A DNA stretch of 64,000 bases, from assembly GCA_022457155.1 (NCBI GenBank), contig JAJGOT010000001.1, forward strand, positions 3,014,501 to 3,078,500, written 5' to 3'. Origin of the DNA: Cladopsammia gracilis (taxonomy: Eukaryota; Cnidaria; Anthozoa; Scleractinia; Dendrophylliidae). The position numbers were made by a program, and so were the translations under genes. The notes under the pieces are model-generated. The model saw only the letters and a list, made by a program, of their open reading frames with translations, had not been told where the DNA came from and searched no databases. This document shows positions 1 to 14,400 of the stretch, one piece after another (within the stretch, counting starts at the first letter, position 1; every line of letters starts with the position of its first letter).

Positions 1-176
1 ACTCAATCAAGGAAAATATATTGTTCATGTGAAATCTTTATTAACTGGAAGTAGTAATGTAGGTTATGCTAAATCTGTTTTTCACACTAAATAGCTCATT
101 TATTCTAGATACATGCATTGTAGTTACATTGTACATTTATATAGCATTCATTTATTTGTTTTTGTTTGACTTGTAG

Positions 177-3100
177 TTTTTGCTAAGAAACAGAGCAAAT
201 AGCACTCTTCTTCCTCTACCTGCCCTGGAAGGCTTCTGCAATACCTCAGAGATGAGACTCAAAGTCTTACAAGCTCACATGGATGCTCTGAAGGAAAAAG
301 GTAAAGCATTGCTTTTGTCACATGTTTTTGTTACATGACCAGTACAACTTTGTCGCATGGAATTTTTTGTAACATGTGCTGCTTGCACGATGCATTGACC
401 AGGCAAAAATTGTATACAACTTTCATGAAACATTACATATGTGGCTGCAACTGTTGTAGGGTTTAAAAACATGACTGTTTCAAAATACTATGACTGTCAT
501 AAGCAAGTTGTAGGTTTGATTTACATGAAGCAATTTGTGTGTAAGCGTGTCGTAAGGATGGCGTATTCGTGTCGCATGAGGCAAAGTTGTACTGTGTAAA
601 TGGGCTTTAAGAAGAAGTAAGTCAATATAAAGCTTATTTCAGCTGATTCTGCTGCCTGGTTAGCTCAGATGGTGGAGTGCTGATCTGCTGAGCAGGGGAG
701 GTTGTAGGTTTGAATCCCAGCTGGACCAACACTCAGGGGCTTAAAATAACTGAGAACAAATAAAGGTGCTGCCTTTGCTATGACATCTGCAATTGGTTAG
801 AAATGGTGGTCCCATCTCCTATGGGCCAGGGCGTAAAACATCAGTGTTATACATGTACATTGTTCATGGGTGGGGCGGGGCGGAGGGGATGAGATCAATA
901 ATGGACAGGAAGTGGTTGCATGAGGTGCCTTCATGAGCTGACGTTCGATCTCATTCTCATAAGTGCACGTAAAGTGTCACGAGACATGTGATATTATAAT
1001 TGAACACATTGATACACTGCCCAAATAATAAATGGTCAAAAAGTCATCGATATATGCTATGTCTACATGACGTATATCCAACGATGGAGGTAAATTTCGC
1101 ATTTTGACAAGAGAATGCAAAAATGACAGACCGGCCTCAATATTTTTTCTTCAAACTGTGCTTTGTTATCAATGTGTTGAATTATAAAACTATTATTGCG
1201 CTCAAGCTTGCGTGATATAGCCTAATTTTAGCTGACACGGCCTACGACCTCGTCGGCTAAGAATTAGGCGATATCACACGCGCTTTCGCGCTACAATAGT
1301 TAAGTATTATGTGCACTATGTACAATAAGTCGTTCATTCAAGTCAATCATTCAAAATCATTCACTGGGACTGTGATTTTGTCCAAAAAGTGGGGTCCACA
1401 TACGCCTTAATATCACTAAAAATGTTTTTCTCCTAGTAAATCAAATTCTATCGTATTATTGCTGAAAGATAGCTGTGAGCTTTCCCAAAGTTTTATAGCC
1501 ATCACATATAGAGCCAAAAAAGATCTGACCCAAAGTACTTAATATGTATGTTAGAGAGGAGAGTGGCCGGAATTTTAATATATTTTGGAGCCACCTGAAA
1601 ACAATTGGAGGCAATTAATTGTCATTGCATACATATGCAAACAGAAAAAATGCATCTTAGCTAATCTAGGCCATATAATTCTGCTCATTATTAATATTGT
1701 CGTTTCTGCTTTGTTAAATACAATGTAATTAGAACATGTTGTTAGTATATTTTTGTCCTGTAGCAGATTTTAATAGTGCATCTCTTACATGTACCGGTAC
1801 GTCTATTAAATTGATCTTCAAAAAATCAGTTTCCAAGTTCATCCTCCTTGTTTTTTTTATCAGCTGAGGTAAAGAAGCAAGTTCCTTCAGTAGAGGAGGG
1901 TGAAGTTCTCAGACCACTGTTGAAATGTTACACAGGAATTGAAGTGTCTAGCAACAAGGGAGACATTGCCAGGTACAGTTTACATTTGACAATTGCAGTA
2001 GTGTTCTGTGTTGTGACATGCATGTACTGTGGTGTACTTTACAGTTGCCGTTCTTAAGAGGCTTCAGGGAGCCCCCCCCCCCTTTCCACAACCTACAGTA
2101 CCTCTTTGTACTATAATGGAGGGGTGCAAGGGGTGGGGAAGAGTGGGGGGTACAATGGGGGATAAATAACTATCAGCCAAACCCTTCTGTGCACATAAGC
2201 ATTGTTGACTAATTGGGTGTTTTTTGTAGGTTGACTAATGGTGATGCAAGTTCTTACTGGCAATCTGATGGCCCAGCCAGATCTCACTGGATTAGGTAAT
2301 AGAAAAAACTGTTAAATATTGCAAAAGTTCTGAACTGAGCCCCATTTTTCTTTCTGAGCTCATTTTTTACACTGACTTAGGACAATTACAGTTGTCTGAA
2401 TTTGACAACTGTTTTCTACAATGTAGATCTGTACATTTTTATGCAGGAAATTTATATTAAGCTTATAGGGTGATATTCATTTGAAAAGGGTTCAATTCAA
2501 GTATTCTGCTCAAAGAAGCCCCATGCCTTTGCATGTTTTGAAAAAGGGAACTACAACTGACTGCATCCATATATTCATGGCTTTCTTCTCACATTTAACA
2601 TTTGAACCTCTTTTTCTATTTTTAATTTTATTACCTCGACATTTTGTGACCTCAATCTATAAAGAATAGGTAAAAAAGGTAAAGTCGCACTCGAGCCACA
2701 ATGGCCCACACAGCTGGAGCTTAACCCTGTTTCTGTAGCATGAAGCAACTAGGAATATTGCTACTCCCCCCTGGATGGGATGCTAGTCCATCGCAGGGTT
2801 ACCCCCAGCATTTTATCGCCGGTACTCATTTATACACCTGGGTGGAGAGAGACAGTGTGGAGTAAAGTTTCTTGTCTAAGGAAACAACACGACGGCAGAG
2901 ACCAGGCTCGAACCACAGACCTTCCGGTTGAAAGTCCGACGCGCTAACCACTAGACCACCGTGCCGCCCACCAATCTAAGAATAACCAACTATTAATTCT
3001 AATTCATTTTTGCTCAAATTCTACAGATTGAGAATGCGGCCCAATGTTGTGTTAAAACAGCTTTCAATCAATGTGGGATCATCAGACCAGAGCTACATGC

Positions 3101-6100
3101 CGCAGCATGTTGTTGTTACTGCAGGGCGAGATGATCAGAATTTGAGGGAGATAAGCGACTGTAGGATTCCCAGGTATGGGTAAACTTATGTGTTTAACAC
3201 GAAGAGGACTATTAAAGTAAGTCGTAAATGATTGCCAGGTATTGCTGCTGAGTTTGCCCGTTTACCAAACTTTAAATATCAAGGAACTACTGTAGTTGCC
3301 CTTAATAATTCTTATAAATTTTAGAATTTGTGAAATACTTGCAAAATTGGCCAATGAAATATACCTACGAGGTGAAATTTGTGATATTTGTTGAGTTCCG
3401 TACAAAAGTTGAGAAAAGTACATTGCATAAAGCTTCTACAATTCAAATGGTGAAGTGCACTAGGATGTTATTTCAATCAAGTATTTTTGCGTTCGAGGTA
3501 CAAGAACGCAACTCCTAATTTGTGCTGGGAGTTATGTGCATTATTGGGTGTCCTGTGCAAGTGTGGCACGAATTTGGATCTAGTTGCGAGCGTAGCATTT
3601 TTCGTAGTGCCCTACGGTGCTACGTTCCTTTGACTTAATTTGTAATACATTTTCCTTCCGTGATACTCACAACGTTTCCATGGCTACCATGATAGTATAC
3701 TCGCAAACATGCTTTAATGATCACTATGTCGAAGATTTATTAAGTACCATACATACTCTCACACAACGTTACCATGGTTACCATGAAATGCCTACACGCA
3801 ACGTTTGATAGTATAGGTTTTTCTTTCAGCGAAAGGTAGACCGTACCATATTATCACAATATAACAATAAGTTTTGACCGTATAATAGTATAGGTTAGTT
3901 GCTAGTTTATAATTCTATCATTGCCCTACGCTACTATGATTTAACTTACACCACAACTCGCATAACCCTACCACCCTACGCTACTATGATTGAACGTACA
4001 CTACAACCCTACGGCCCTACGCTACTTTACTATGTTTAAACTTACAGCACAACTCGCATAACCCTACGACCCTACGCTACTATGATTGAACGTACACTAC
4101 AACCCTACGGCCCTATGCTACGCTACTATGTTTGAACTTACACCACAACTCGCATAACCCTACGACCCTACGCTACTATGATTGAACTTACACCACAACC
4201 CTACGGCCCTACGCTACTATGTTTGAACTTACACCACAACTCGCATAACCCTACGACCCTACGCTACTGTGATTGAACCTACACCACAACCCTACGGCCC
4301 TACGCTACGCTACTATGTTTGAACTTACACCACAACCCTACGGCCCTACGACCCTACGCTACTATGATTGAACCTACACCACAACCCTACGACCCTACGC
4401 TACTATGTTTGAACTTACACCACAACTCGCATAACCCTACGACCCTACGCTACTATGTTTGAACTTACACCACAACCCTACGGCCCTACGCTACTATGTT
4501 TGAACTTACACCACAACTCGCATAACCCTACGACCCTACGCTACTGTGATTGAACCTACACCACAACCCTACGGCCCTACGCTACGCTACTATGTTTGAA
4601 CTTACACCACAACCCTACGGCCCTACGACCCTACGTTACTATGATTGAACCTACACCACAACCCTACGACCCTACGCTACTATGTTTGAACTTACACCAC
4701 AACTCGCATAACCCTACGACCCTACGCTACTATGATTGAACGTACACGACAACCCTACGGCCCTATGCTACGCTACTATGTTTGAACTTACACCACAACT
4801 CGCATAACCCTACGGCCCTACGCTACTATGATTGAACGTACACTACAACCCTACGGCCCTATGCTACGCTACTATGTTTGAACTTACACCACAACTCGCA
4901 TAACCCTACGGCCCTACGCTACTATGATTGAACGTACACGACAACCCTACGGCCCTATGCTACGCTACTATGTTTGAACTTACACCACAACTCGCATAAC
5001 CCTACGACCCTACGCTACTATGTTTGAACTTACACCACAACTCGCATAACCCTACGACCCTACGCTACTATGATTGAACCTACACCACAACCCTACGGCC
5101 CTACGCTACTATGTTTGAACTTACACCGCAACTCGCATAACCCTACGACCCTACGCTACGCTTCTATGATTGAAATTGAAATTGAAACTTAACCCTTGTC
5201 GAATTTTACGAAGATTTTGAGATTCGATTGAATGAAGCATTATCGGCATAACTAGAAAAGATTAAGATCCTGGCCGGACTATTTTGGAGCTTTTCAAGAC
5301 TATCTGCCACAATTTCTTAACGTTAATAACAACGAATGTACATGCAGTACATGTAGGGTGTCAAGCTTTTGTCACAAACCAATAAAAAATAAAATAATGA
5401 CTTTCTGTGACAGCGATGTTTTGTAACCTATAAAAGGAAAAAGGAAAATAGCTTTAGGTGAAATATGAAAGGCGACAATAAAGGTATAAACAAGCAGTGA
5501 AAAAATAAATCTTAACAAAGTTATTATAAAGATATGAATGAAAATAACAATTAAAATGCAGTCACAACAAAAAACAGAATTTGTTTAAATGAAATGTGCA
5601 TTGCAATGAAATGTGCGTAGGGCAGAACGGTTTAAATTCCAATCGTAGGTAGTATAGCAGGGGAAGCGAGTCGTATTTAGGGTTATGCTATAAGTGGTGT
5701 AAGTGGAATAGAAGTAGTGTAGGGTCGTAGGATTGATTGTTTGTAAATCCCGGCACTCCATGGAAACTAGGTTTTAAGTTTATTAATACGTTTCTTTTAT
5801 GTTGTGTCCTCAAATATCGCCATGGTTAATTGTGAATATATCAATGTTTCTTTTTTATTGTGTATGAATTTTTGTATTAGTGTTATAAAAAAGGACAGGC
5901 TAAACACGACTCCCACTCGTCGCAAAAAGTATTTTAAAAGCCTAAAGTGTAAAGCTTTCCCAGTAAGACTTCAGAGAGGATCGCGCCTTTAGATCACAGT
6001 TAAGGACTTGTTCTCTTCGATGATATAAACCTTTTGATCTCGGCGGATTTTCTCTCATATTGATAGGAGGATTCATGCTGTCCAGAGCCGTTAGAATTAT

Positions 6101-9100
6101 TTTATTTCTTTATGCCGTTATTCGGTGCTATAGCTCTATTGGCATACATTGTGGTTTCTTTGGCTCACTTTTGTTGCAAGATAAATACTTACGGGCTAAA
6201 GTTTGTTATCGCTTTGAAAGTGCTAGGATCGTTAAATTTCTCAGGCCGTGATTAAATGTCTAAAGTCTGCGGCGTGCAAGACTTGAGAGAAAGTGTTTCC
6301 GGCATCACGGATATGGGCGTCTTAGATCCGACTCTCAAAAAGCCGTAGTCTATAATTCCACTGCAGTGAAATCATGAATTCTTGCAATAATTTTAAGCTC
6401 CTAAGTTAGTTCTGTAGTTGAGTAGTGTCTCAGTGGAGCTAGGATGAACCTCCGTTGCTTTGTAATAGCGTTTGATTTGGCATCCAGCAGATAATCTGCA
6501 ACATAGTTGCTGTTTTGTAAATCTCACGGATGCTAGTAAATTCTTCAGTCCTTTCCTTAAGTAAGGAATGAACATAATTTAATGTCTTTAAGCAAGACTC
6601 GAGTTTCGGTTCATTGGCGAACCTCGTCAGTTGCTACCATGTACAGTCAACTCCCGCCTTGCGGACACCTCGCTATTACGGACACCCCGCTATTACGGAC
6701 AGCAGCTAAATCTCCGGCGAAAGTTACAGACGTTTGACTGAAACAAACTCCCGCTATTACGGACTCTCGCTATTACGGACTTACGGACACTTTATTCGGT
6801 CCCAACGTCACAATTTTATTGTTTTCTCTCTCGTTATAACGGACACCGAGCAGCTTAAGTCTATTTTTTCTGTTTTTTGAGACTGTCTGTCTTTTTTGGT
6901 CGATTTCCGCTTCTTCTGTCCATCAATCAAAATTCCTTCATCTTTTTTCTCTTAAGGCCCTCTTTGCAGTCTCGCTGCCATGAATAAGTTCGTCCAGTCT
7001 GTCCAAATATTTTCTTCCGCCGTAAATCTTATTAATAACTGGAATTTCCAGTCCCAAGCCAGCTCCTCCATTGATCCGTTTTCCACAGATTTCTGCTGTT
7101 GCCTTGTGGTTAGCCCTTTTTAAAAACGACGACACAATTCTCGATAAACCTACATGTAATGGGATATGGCCAACAATGCGTCCAGTATCTTCTTCAATAG
7201 CAACAACTTGCGGATCTTTTGCATTGTAAAGTGGGCGTGGTACCAATAACAGGCTTGAAAATGTCCTTGTAAGCATGGTGGCCTCGCATCCAGGAGTAGT
7301 ACTCTTTGCTTTCAACTCTTCCAATTTGAGGACTGGCCATAGCACAAGATGAGTTTGGTTTGCTCTTGACAGAACCACAGCGATCTGAATTTAGTCTCCT
7401 TGGCGACAAAGTGGGGGAAGTTGCAATTCAAAGGAGAAGATTGGAACGATATTTAAGGCAATGTGATAGCTGATGCAATCAATACTGTAGCTGTTGTTCA
7501 GGTTTTTCCTTGAAAATATTTGTTTTTTAGAAATGTAGATTGCTGTACTTCAGTACAGTAGGAAACCATAACGATACATGTGTGGACATTGCTGCAACAT
7601 ACGACGATTGTTGTTTACGTACTTAGAGTGTACATAAAGGGTACGTAACTTCTGTTCTGTTTGTAAATAAAGTTCTGACGCTCTTTACGTGCGACAAAGG
7701 GTCTGAAAAAGGTACTGGAGTTAATGAAAATGAACACACATGTGACTCCCTATTGTAAATATGGTTTAAAATAAAAAATTTCTCGCATCCCGCTATTACG
7801 GACTCTCGCTATTACGGACACCAAATCGCGGTCCCGAGGGTGTCCGCTATAACGGGAGTTGACTGTAAAGGTCTCGTAGAATGATATGAAACCATTCAGT
7901 TTAAATGAAATGTCTGTCGCTTTTGTATTCCTGGGGAGGATCGAATATTTCGTTTTCTCATTGGCTCTTGTAATTGAGCCAATAGGATTGTTGTACTTTT
8001 GATCCGACGTTGTATTGTGTTTCTTCAGAAGGCTTTTTTGTGATTTCTTGTGCATGTACGGTACTTTTTGACACAAAGGATAGCTCTTGTAGAGTTGTAC
8101 AGAGGTGGTCTCGCAAATGTCTCAATAAATAAGACATTATTTATGTATCTTGTACAACAAGAGTGTGATCCTCGTGTAGTTGTGTTGTGTCACATGCGTT
8201 CAAATGTAATCTCGTGCGTCGCAGCGGGACGGAACGCTGTCAAAAAATCATAGATAGTGTTATAAAAAAGGACAGGCTAAACACGACTCCCAATAGAAAC
8301 CACAATGTATGCCAATAGAGCTATAGCACCGAATAACGGCATAAAGAAATAAAATAAATCTAACGGCTCTGGACAGCATGAATCCTCCTATCAATATGAA
8401 AGATAATCCGCCGAGATCAAAAGGTTTATATCATCGAAGAGAACAAGTCCTTAACTGTGATCTAAAGGCGCGATCCTCTCTGAAGTCTTACTGGGAAAGC
8501 TTTACACTTTAGGCTTTTAAAATACTTTTTGCAACGAGTGGGAGTCGTGTTTAGCCTGTCCTTTTTTATAACACTATCTAGGATTTTAAGTTAGTGTCAT
8601 ACTGGACTTACAATGTGACCACACGACGAAAAGCGTAGTATCGTAGTATGGAGGACTTAGATCAATAGCCTTGGAAAAGGCGTAGGGTCGTAGTATTCAT
8701 ATTGTCGTAGCATACAGAACGAGCACTTAATTGTCGAATAGCCGAAACATAAAGGCTACAATGTTCAGTAAAAAATGACAAATCTTTAAAAAATTGTAAC
8801 CTGACTCTGATATAAAATGACAAAAAAAATTGCACGTTGAGACTCGTCGTATATATCTATAATCAACTACGAAGCTACGGCTACCGTCCGTTGCAAGATG
8901 GTGACATGCAAAACTGTACCATCATTCCATGCAACCCAACGACACTACGATCGTACGACCACTACGATTTTACTTTGGGGACCACACGACGAAAGCGTAG
9001 TATCGTAGTATGGAGGACTTAGATCAATAGCCTTGGAAAAGGCGTAGGGTAGTAGTATTTATATTGTCGTAGCATACAGAACGAGCACTTAATTGTCGAA

Positions 9101-11415
9101 TAGCCGAAACATAAAGGCTACAATGTTCAGTAAAAAATGACAAATCTTTAAAAAATTGTAACCTGACTCTGATATAAAATGACAAAAAAAAATTGCACGT
9201 TGAGACTCGTCGTATATATCTATAATCAACTACGAAGCTACGGCTACCGTCCGTTGCAAGATGGTGACATGCAAAACTGTACCATCATTCCATGCAACCC
9301 AACGACACTACGATCCTACGACCACTACGATACTACGATATTACAAGAAAGTCACCGCTCTCACGCGACATATTAAACAAGCGTAGCACCGTAGTGCACT
9401 ACGAAATATGCTACGATTTAAACTACATCCAAATTCGTGCCAGGTATAGTCCTGTGCAACTGATAAGGGAGTTTTTTCGAGATTGCTTTGGTTTGTCGTC
9501 ATCGACACACATTTGCCTCGCTTTGAGGCGCTTGCTTACGTTTTGCCTCACTTTGACGAAAACTAACTGCTGAAGGTCATTCATCTCATCCTTGCTCATT
9601 GTGTATTTCCATGTGCTTTTCGTGCGTCCTTCTGCTTTCAAAGCTTTTTTGCAGTTTTCACCGAACTACACGCTCACAACACGCTTAGTGTGTCCTAAAA
9701 CATAATTATAAAATATGCTAATCAGCGAGAATCAAATCATGGCGATGATTCGGCTGACACGAACGAGACAAACAAACGAGAATTGAGCAAGAATAGAGGG
9801 AGACATATGTACCGCCGTGACATTTGGATGGCTCGACTGAGCTTGAATCGGACCATATTCAAGCCATCCCGTTCGAAAATTTATGGCCGGACACGAGCGA
9901 GATTCAAGCCAGAAAACGAGCAAGAATCAAGTGACGAATGTTTTTCTCACTTTGATGGAGATTATGCGGATGGATCGATGGAACGCCCGCGAAACCAAAC
10001 GCGGCTTATTTATTCCCGGAGACACTCCAAACTTTCTGTGATTTTTAGCGCGATGGAAAACTTGGAAATGATGGCTGAGAGTTTGGAAAAGCTTAATCTT
10101 AATTTGGCGAGCGAAACTACAAAGAAAACGGAGAATTTGTAGAAGCGCATAGTCTGTTTATATAAATACTTGCGAATTTCGCTTACCGTATTTGGTGCAC
10201 TTTTTCCACTTTTCCCAAGGGACCCCCAAGCACTTTTCTTTACCGACAACTACAACAAACTTCAAAGGATTTACATGTAATTTGTTTTTCTGCTACCAAA
10301 TTTTCCCTACTGTCTTCATACACAGAGTAAATACAGGTTTCACTGTACACAATAACCCTTAATTTGACAATATGCCATTTGATAGACATATTCATCTATC
10401 CCAATAACTAAAAAACAAAATCCCCCCTTTCAACCGCCAAACGCACTGCCCTAATCTCCGATTACTCCTAGTTTTAATGGCTCACAGTTTTGGCAGTGAC
10501 AATAAATAAGAACTTGTCAAGAAAACATTCCCGCTGAAAACTAAAATAATTTGCATTTATTTTATTAAAAGGTAAAAACATATTTTATCTCGCTGATTGT
10601 TTTGAAGTTGGCTTATATTCAATTTGTTGCTCCAGTCAGGTCAATGGAGACTTTGTTTTGGTGGAAAATGTTAAAATTCCTTACCCAGGTAAGTAAGAGT
10701 TACAAGTCAACACAGGATATTCATTTGTTGATTTGTACCCTGGTGTGTTTCTTAAACAGAACACAGAGTAGACAAATTCTCACAAAAAGTTGAATTTTAA
10801 ATCTATTTTTATTTTTGTATGAATACGATATGATACGATACGATACGATACGATACGAAACGAAACGAAACGAAACGAAACGAAACGAAACGAAACGAAA
10901 CGAAACGAAACGAAACGAAACGAAACGAAACGAAACGAAACGAAACGAAACGAAACGAAACGAAACGAAACGAAACGAAACAAAACAAATCGATGCGATG
11001 GGATGCGATGCGATGCGATGCGAAACGAAACGAAACAAAACAAAACTCAAAATCAAGCCAGGTTGAAATCATTTTAACCTGAATTTCATTTCAACCTATA
11101 ACATAATTATACTAGGTTAATAGCTATAAAGAGTACATGTACATGTATGTATATGTATGTATAACATGTATGTCTATGTATATATAATCATTAGCACACA
11201 CTAAAACAACTATTCACCTCAGTGTCAGTTGCCAGTGGTAGATATTTACTGAGCCACAGTAAGGTAAATATTCACCACGAGCCATCTCCACTTCGGTGAA
11301 TTGTTAATTATTTTATTATTCATTTTTTTATTCCAGTGATACAAATTAACATAAGGAGATGTCATAGTGATGGATGTGATACAAGAATAAGAGGAATCAA
11401 GGCTGTTGGCTACAG
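177..11415 (+). CDS. ZZEF1: ZZEF1 exons 1-6: DOC/APC10-like domain
   Basis: Exons are 177-300, 1864-1972, 2230-2295, 3027-3173, 10636-10688 and 11337-11415. Exon 1 encodes a leucine-rich helical linker. From exon 2 the translation follows the DOC fold: CYTGIEVSSNKGD, then SYWQSDGPARSHWIR, the strand VVLKQLSINV, VVVTAGRDD, and finally the typical terminal strand VIQINIRRCHSDGCDTRIRG. DOC domains act in ubiquitin-ligase type proteins such as APC10 and HERC2; in ZZEF1 the ligand is not known. For exon 5 the acceptor after tgctccag (10635), not the nearer tcag at 10639, keeps the frame and gives SQVNGDFVLVENV. The intron between exons 4 and 5 is 7.4 kb and packed with repeats. Confidence 0.88.
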
Positions 11416-14400
11416 GTGAGAAGCTGATCCAACACCGTTAATCATTCCTGGTTTGAAAATCACAAGTTGTCTGCCAACGTTTTCTATTTCCGTGAGAGGA
11501 TATTGGGTGGTTGTCTGATCACAGCTACTATCCCATACGCAGCATGTATAAGTTACCTACAAGTCACTGTTTCTCGCAAATAATATTGTAATGGACTATC
11601 ATTATGGTAGGGTTAAGCAGGGCTGTCACTAATTTTGATTCAGAAGTAGCCGGGGAAATGGAAAAAGTATGTCTTGTTTTTCTATGAAAATAGCCAGGGC
11701 TCAGAAGTGTCAGTAGTATTTAATAGCAGGGAGAAGTGTCTGGCCATTGGCCTTTAATGACAGCTCTGGTTTACTATCTACAGGGGCTTACCATTTGCCA
11801 CAACTGGCAGCCCGGACCATTCAATTTGTAAATATGTGCCATTATATGTCAGAACTGGCCGGCAATACTGTACTGGTCGATTCAAAAATAGGATGCACCC
11901 TTTTGATGGACTTGGAGGAACAGGTCTTCAAAACTCCACATTCTAGATACAAACTGACCGGCTTGGCTGGCCAGTTCTGACAAGTGACAACTGCCCTAAG
12001 TTGGCTCCCAATCAAGCTACAGTAGGTACTACCATAATTCTGCGGGTCTTTTAAATGAATTTTTACTCTTTGTGTTCTGAAATACCTCACAGTAGTGCAC
12101 CTAATGTGAGTGATTTATAACAGCTGCTTGAAATAATAATTATATTTGCTGGGTGTATTTTCGTTGTTTCAGAGTTTTGAAGAGTAAAGGCATGAGTGTG
12201 AGTGATGCATCAGCAGTGTGGTTCCTCTCTATTCTGGGGGCTACAGCCTCAGCAGCAATGCCTGTGGCACCACATCTTAGGGATGCAATCTTGGCTCATA
12301 CAAAGTAAGTAATGAAAAGTTTACACTTTTGGTAAAATTCCCAGACAAAGTGCCAGTATTTAAAATTTGAGCACAGCTTTTTTATTGTGATGATCTTGAA
12401 CTTGAACATTAAAGATTTGGTTATGTACAGTGTACCTCCCCAGCCACCTTTCAGTACACTCAAGATGGTCCCATTTTGGCTTTCAATTCCCACTCCCTAC
12501 CTTAAAGCACATTTAAGATTTTGGTTATGTAACTCCCTGCCACCTTCCAGCACATTCACGATGGTCCAATTAAGGTTACAGTGTACCTTCAGATCGAAAA
12601 TTTATTGAAATTTTTTTTTTGGCGTTAAAATAAAGTTTACAGAATGAACTTTCATCCAAAAAAAAATTATCGAAAAATAGTGAAAATTGACGGAGAAATG
12701 ACGGTATAACTTTTGTGGGCGGAGTTTGTTTATTAAGCGATATGTTTCTTTAAGCGCCGTTTTCTCAAAGTTAATTTTTCGCTTGTTGGGGACACTTTAA
12801 AGAGCTACAACTCAAAGGGAATTCGTTCGATTTTCCTTAAATTTGGACAGAAGCTAGGCTAACATATAATCAATAAAAACGTGTCGGCGAATTTTTTAAT
12901 TCCGAAAACTTTTTCGTCAAGAGTCATTTCCGTGCGATCATTCCAATTTTTTTTCTCCCCTTTTCGAAAATATTCTGTAACTTTTCACTGCAATTGAATA
13001 TGGGAAATCGCCGACACGTATTTTTAGCGCTTCGTGTCCGAAAACCCGAGAACAAATCAAATTAGCAAAATATAAAAATCGCTTTGAGTTATAGCGTTTT
13101 AAAGCTGATTCGGACGTTCGAATTTAGACGTCGTAAAAAATTCGACAATTCATTTTATTAGCAAATGGTTTCCATATTTAGATAGCCAGCTCTATAAGCT
13201 TTAATTTGATATCTGGGTTTAGGTATATTAAGTGTAATCTTAAGACGCTAGAGCTGTTATGCTGGAGACACCCCCGAAGGTACACTGTAACCTTAAATTT
13301 TGGACTCTGTAGTTCCATTTCCATGTTTCAGCACATCCAGTATGGTTCACCTTCTCTACCTTTTAGCATGTTCAAGATTTGTGCTACATGTACATGTATG
13401 TGACAATCCACGACCAGTCTATAATGTGGAATATGGTTCTATTTAATAATTGGCGGTTATGTAATGCACAGTTTATATAGTCGGTTTCTAAATAAATTAA
13501 ATGTAATGACTCTTGTGATATATCATTTTTAATTAATTTTAGTTCACAGTACTAATAAAAGTTGTTCATTTTTCTATGTATTTATATATTTTTATTTTTT
13601 TTTTAATAAAAGGTCTGCTTTGAGTCACATGAAGCCCATGTCACTGTCCTTAACATCACCAGACAGGCCAACTTCTCTATCTCAAAATGTCCTTGAGGAG
13701 ATTGAAAATTTTCTACATTCTGTTGTGAGGTTAGATACTTTGGATGATTATTGGGAGTGCTTTTACAGTCATACACATCCTCACATAGTTTGATGCAAAG
13801 TTCTACGAGATCTTGTAGACTTAAGCTTTGTAAGCACAACACAGCCAAATTGTTGGTTTTCAGAATTGTTTACTAGTTCTTTCATTATGCATGAATGTAG
13901 GAGAGCACACCATCTTGTCTCCTGGTGTTTTTAAGACACTTCTTTTTGCTTGCAGACATTTTCATGTTAAATATCTAGAGCTGTGCATTATTTCTTTGGT
14001 TCCATTTTAGATATGAAGGTGTAATTCAACCAGAAGGCTTAAAGATTTTATTGGAATTTACCTTAGCTCGTGGAAATCTAAAGAGTATTTTTAGAGTTTT
14101 AAAATTGTTGTATGGTAAGTTGTAGATCTGTGATACATGTAAATGCACGACATATTTTCATCCCCTAACTACAGCATTAGTTTTCTATGTCAGCACTCAT
14201 TGACCAAATGATTTTCCAAATTCTCCCAATAAATTTTCTGTATTCTCCTTTTGTCTGTTAACTCGTTTTTTTTAAGGATAGTCAGCTTAACTGTATGGTA
14301 GCGAGTAACTACTTGGACTTGTCTTCATCATTTATCTTAGCAAAGGAGTAGTGTTGTAGTTGCCTAGATTTTTTCTAGAAAGTGCTTTGTATCCATAATG

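Noticed and set aside
651..730. Functional tRNA gene
   Set aside because: A and B boxes are present but the acceptor stem does not pair and the segment continues into a SINE body.
3920..5180. Interstitial telomere array
   Set aside because: Animal telomere repeats are ttaggg/ccctaa. The array contains ccctacg embedded in 40-50 bp units with other sequence, so similarity is only in the word ccct.
3920..5180. CRISPR array
   Set aside because: Repeats have no unique spacers, units vary in length and the locus is in a eukaryotic intron.
8837..9376. Two nearly identical ORFs (MRLVVYIYNQLRSYGY...)
   Set aside because: They are the same frame in the two copies of the 363-bp duplication, with no recognisable domain.
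10721..11072. Four overlapping ORFs of 83-111 codons on both strands
   Set aside because: They are translations of the ACGAA microsatellite (FRFVS or NETKR repeats) and carry no other protein signal.
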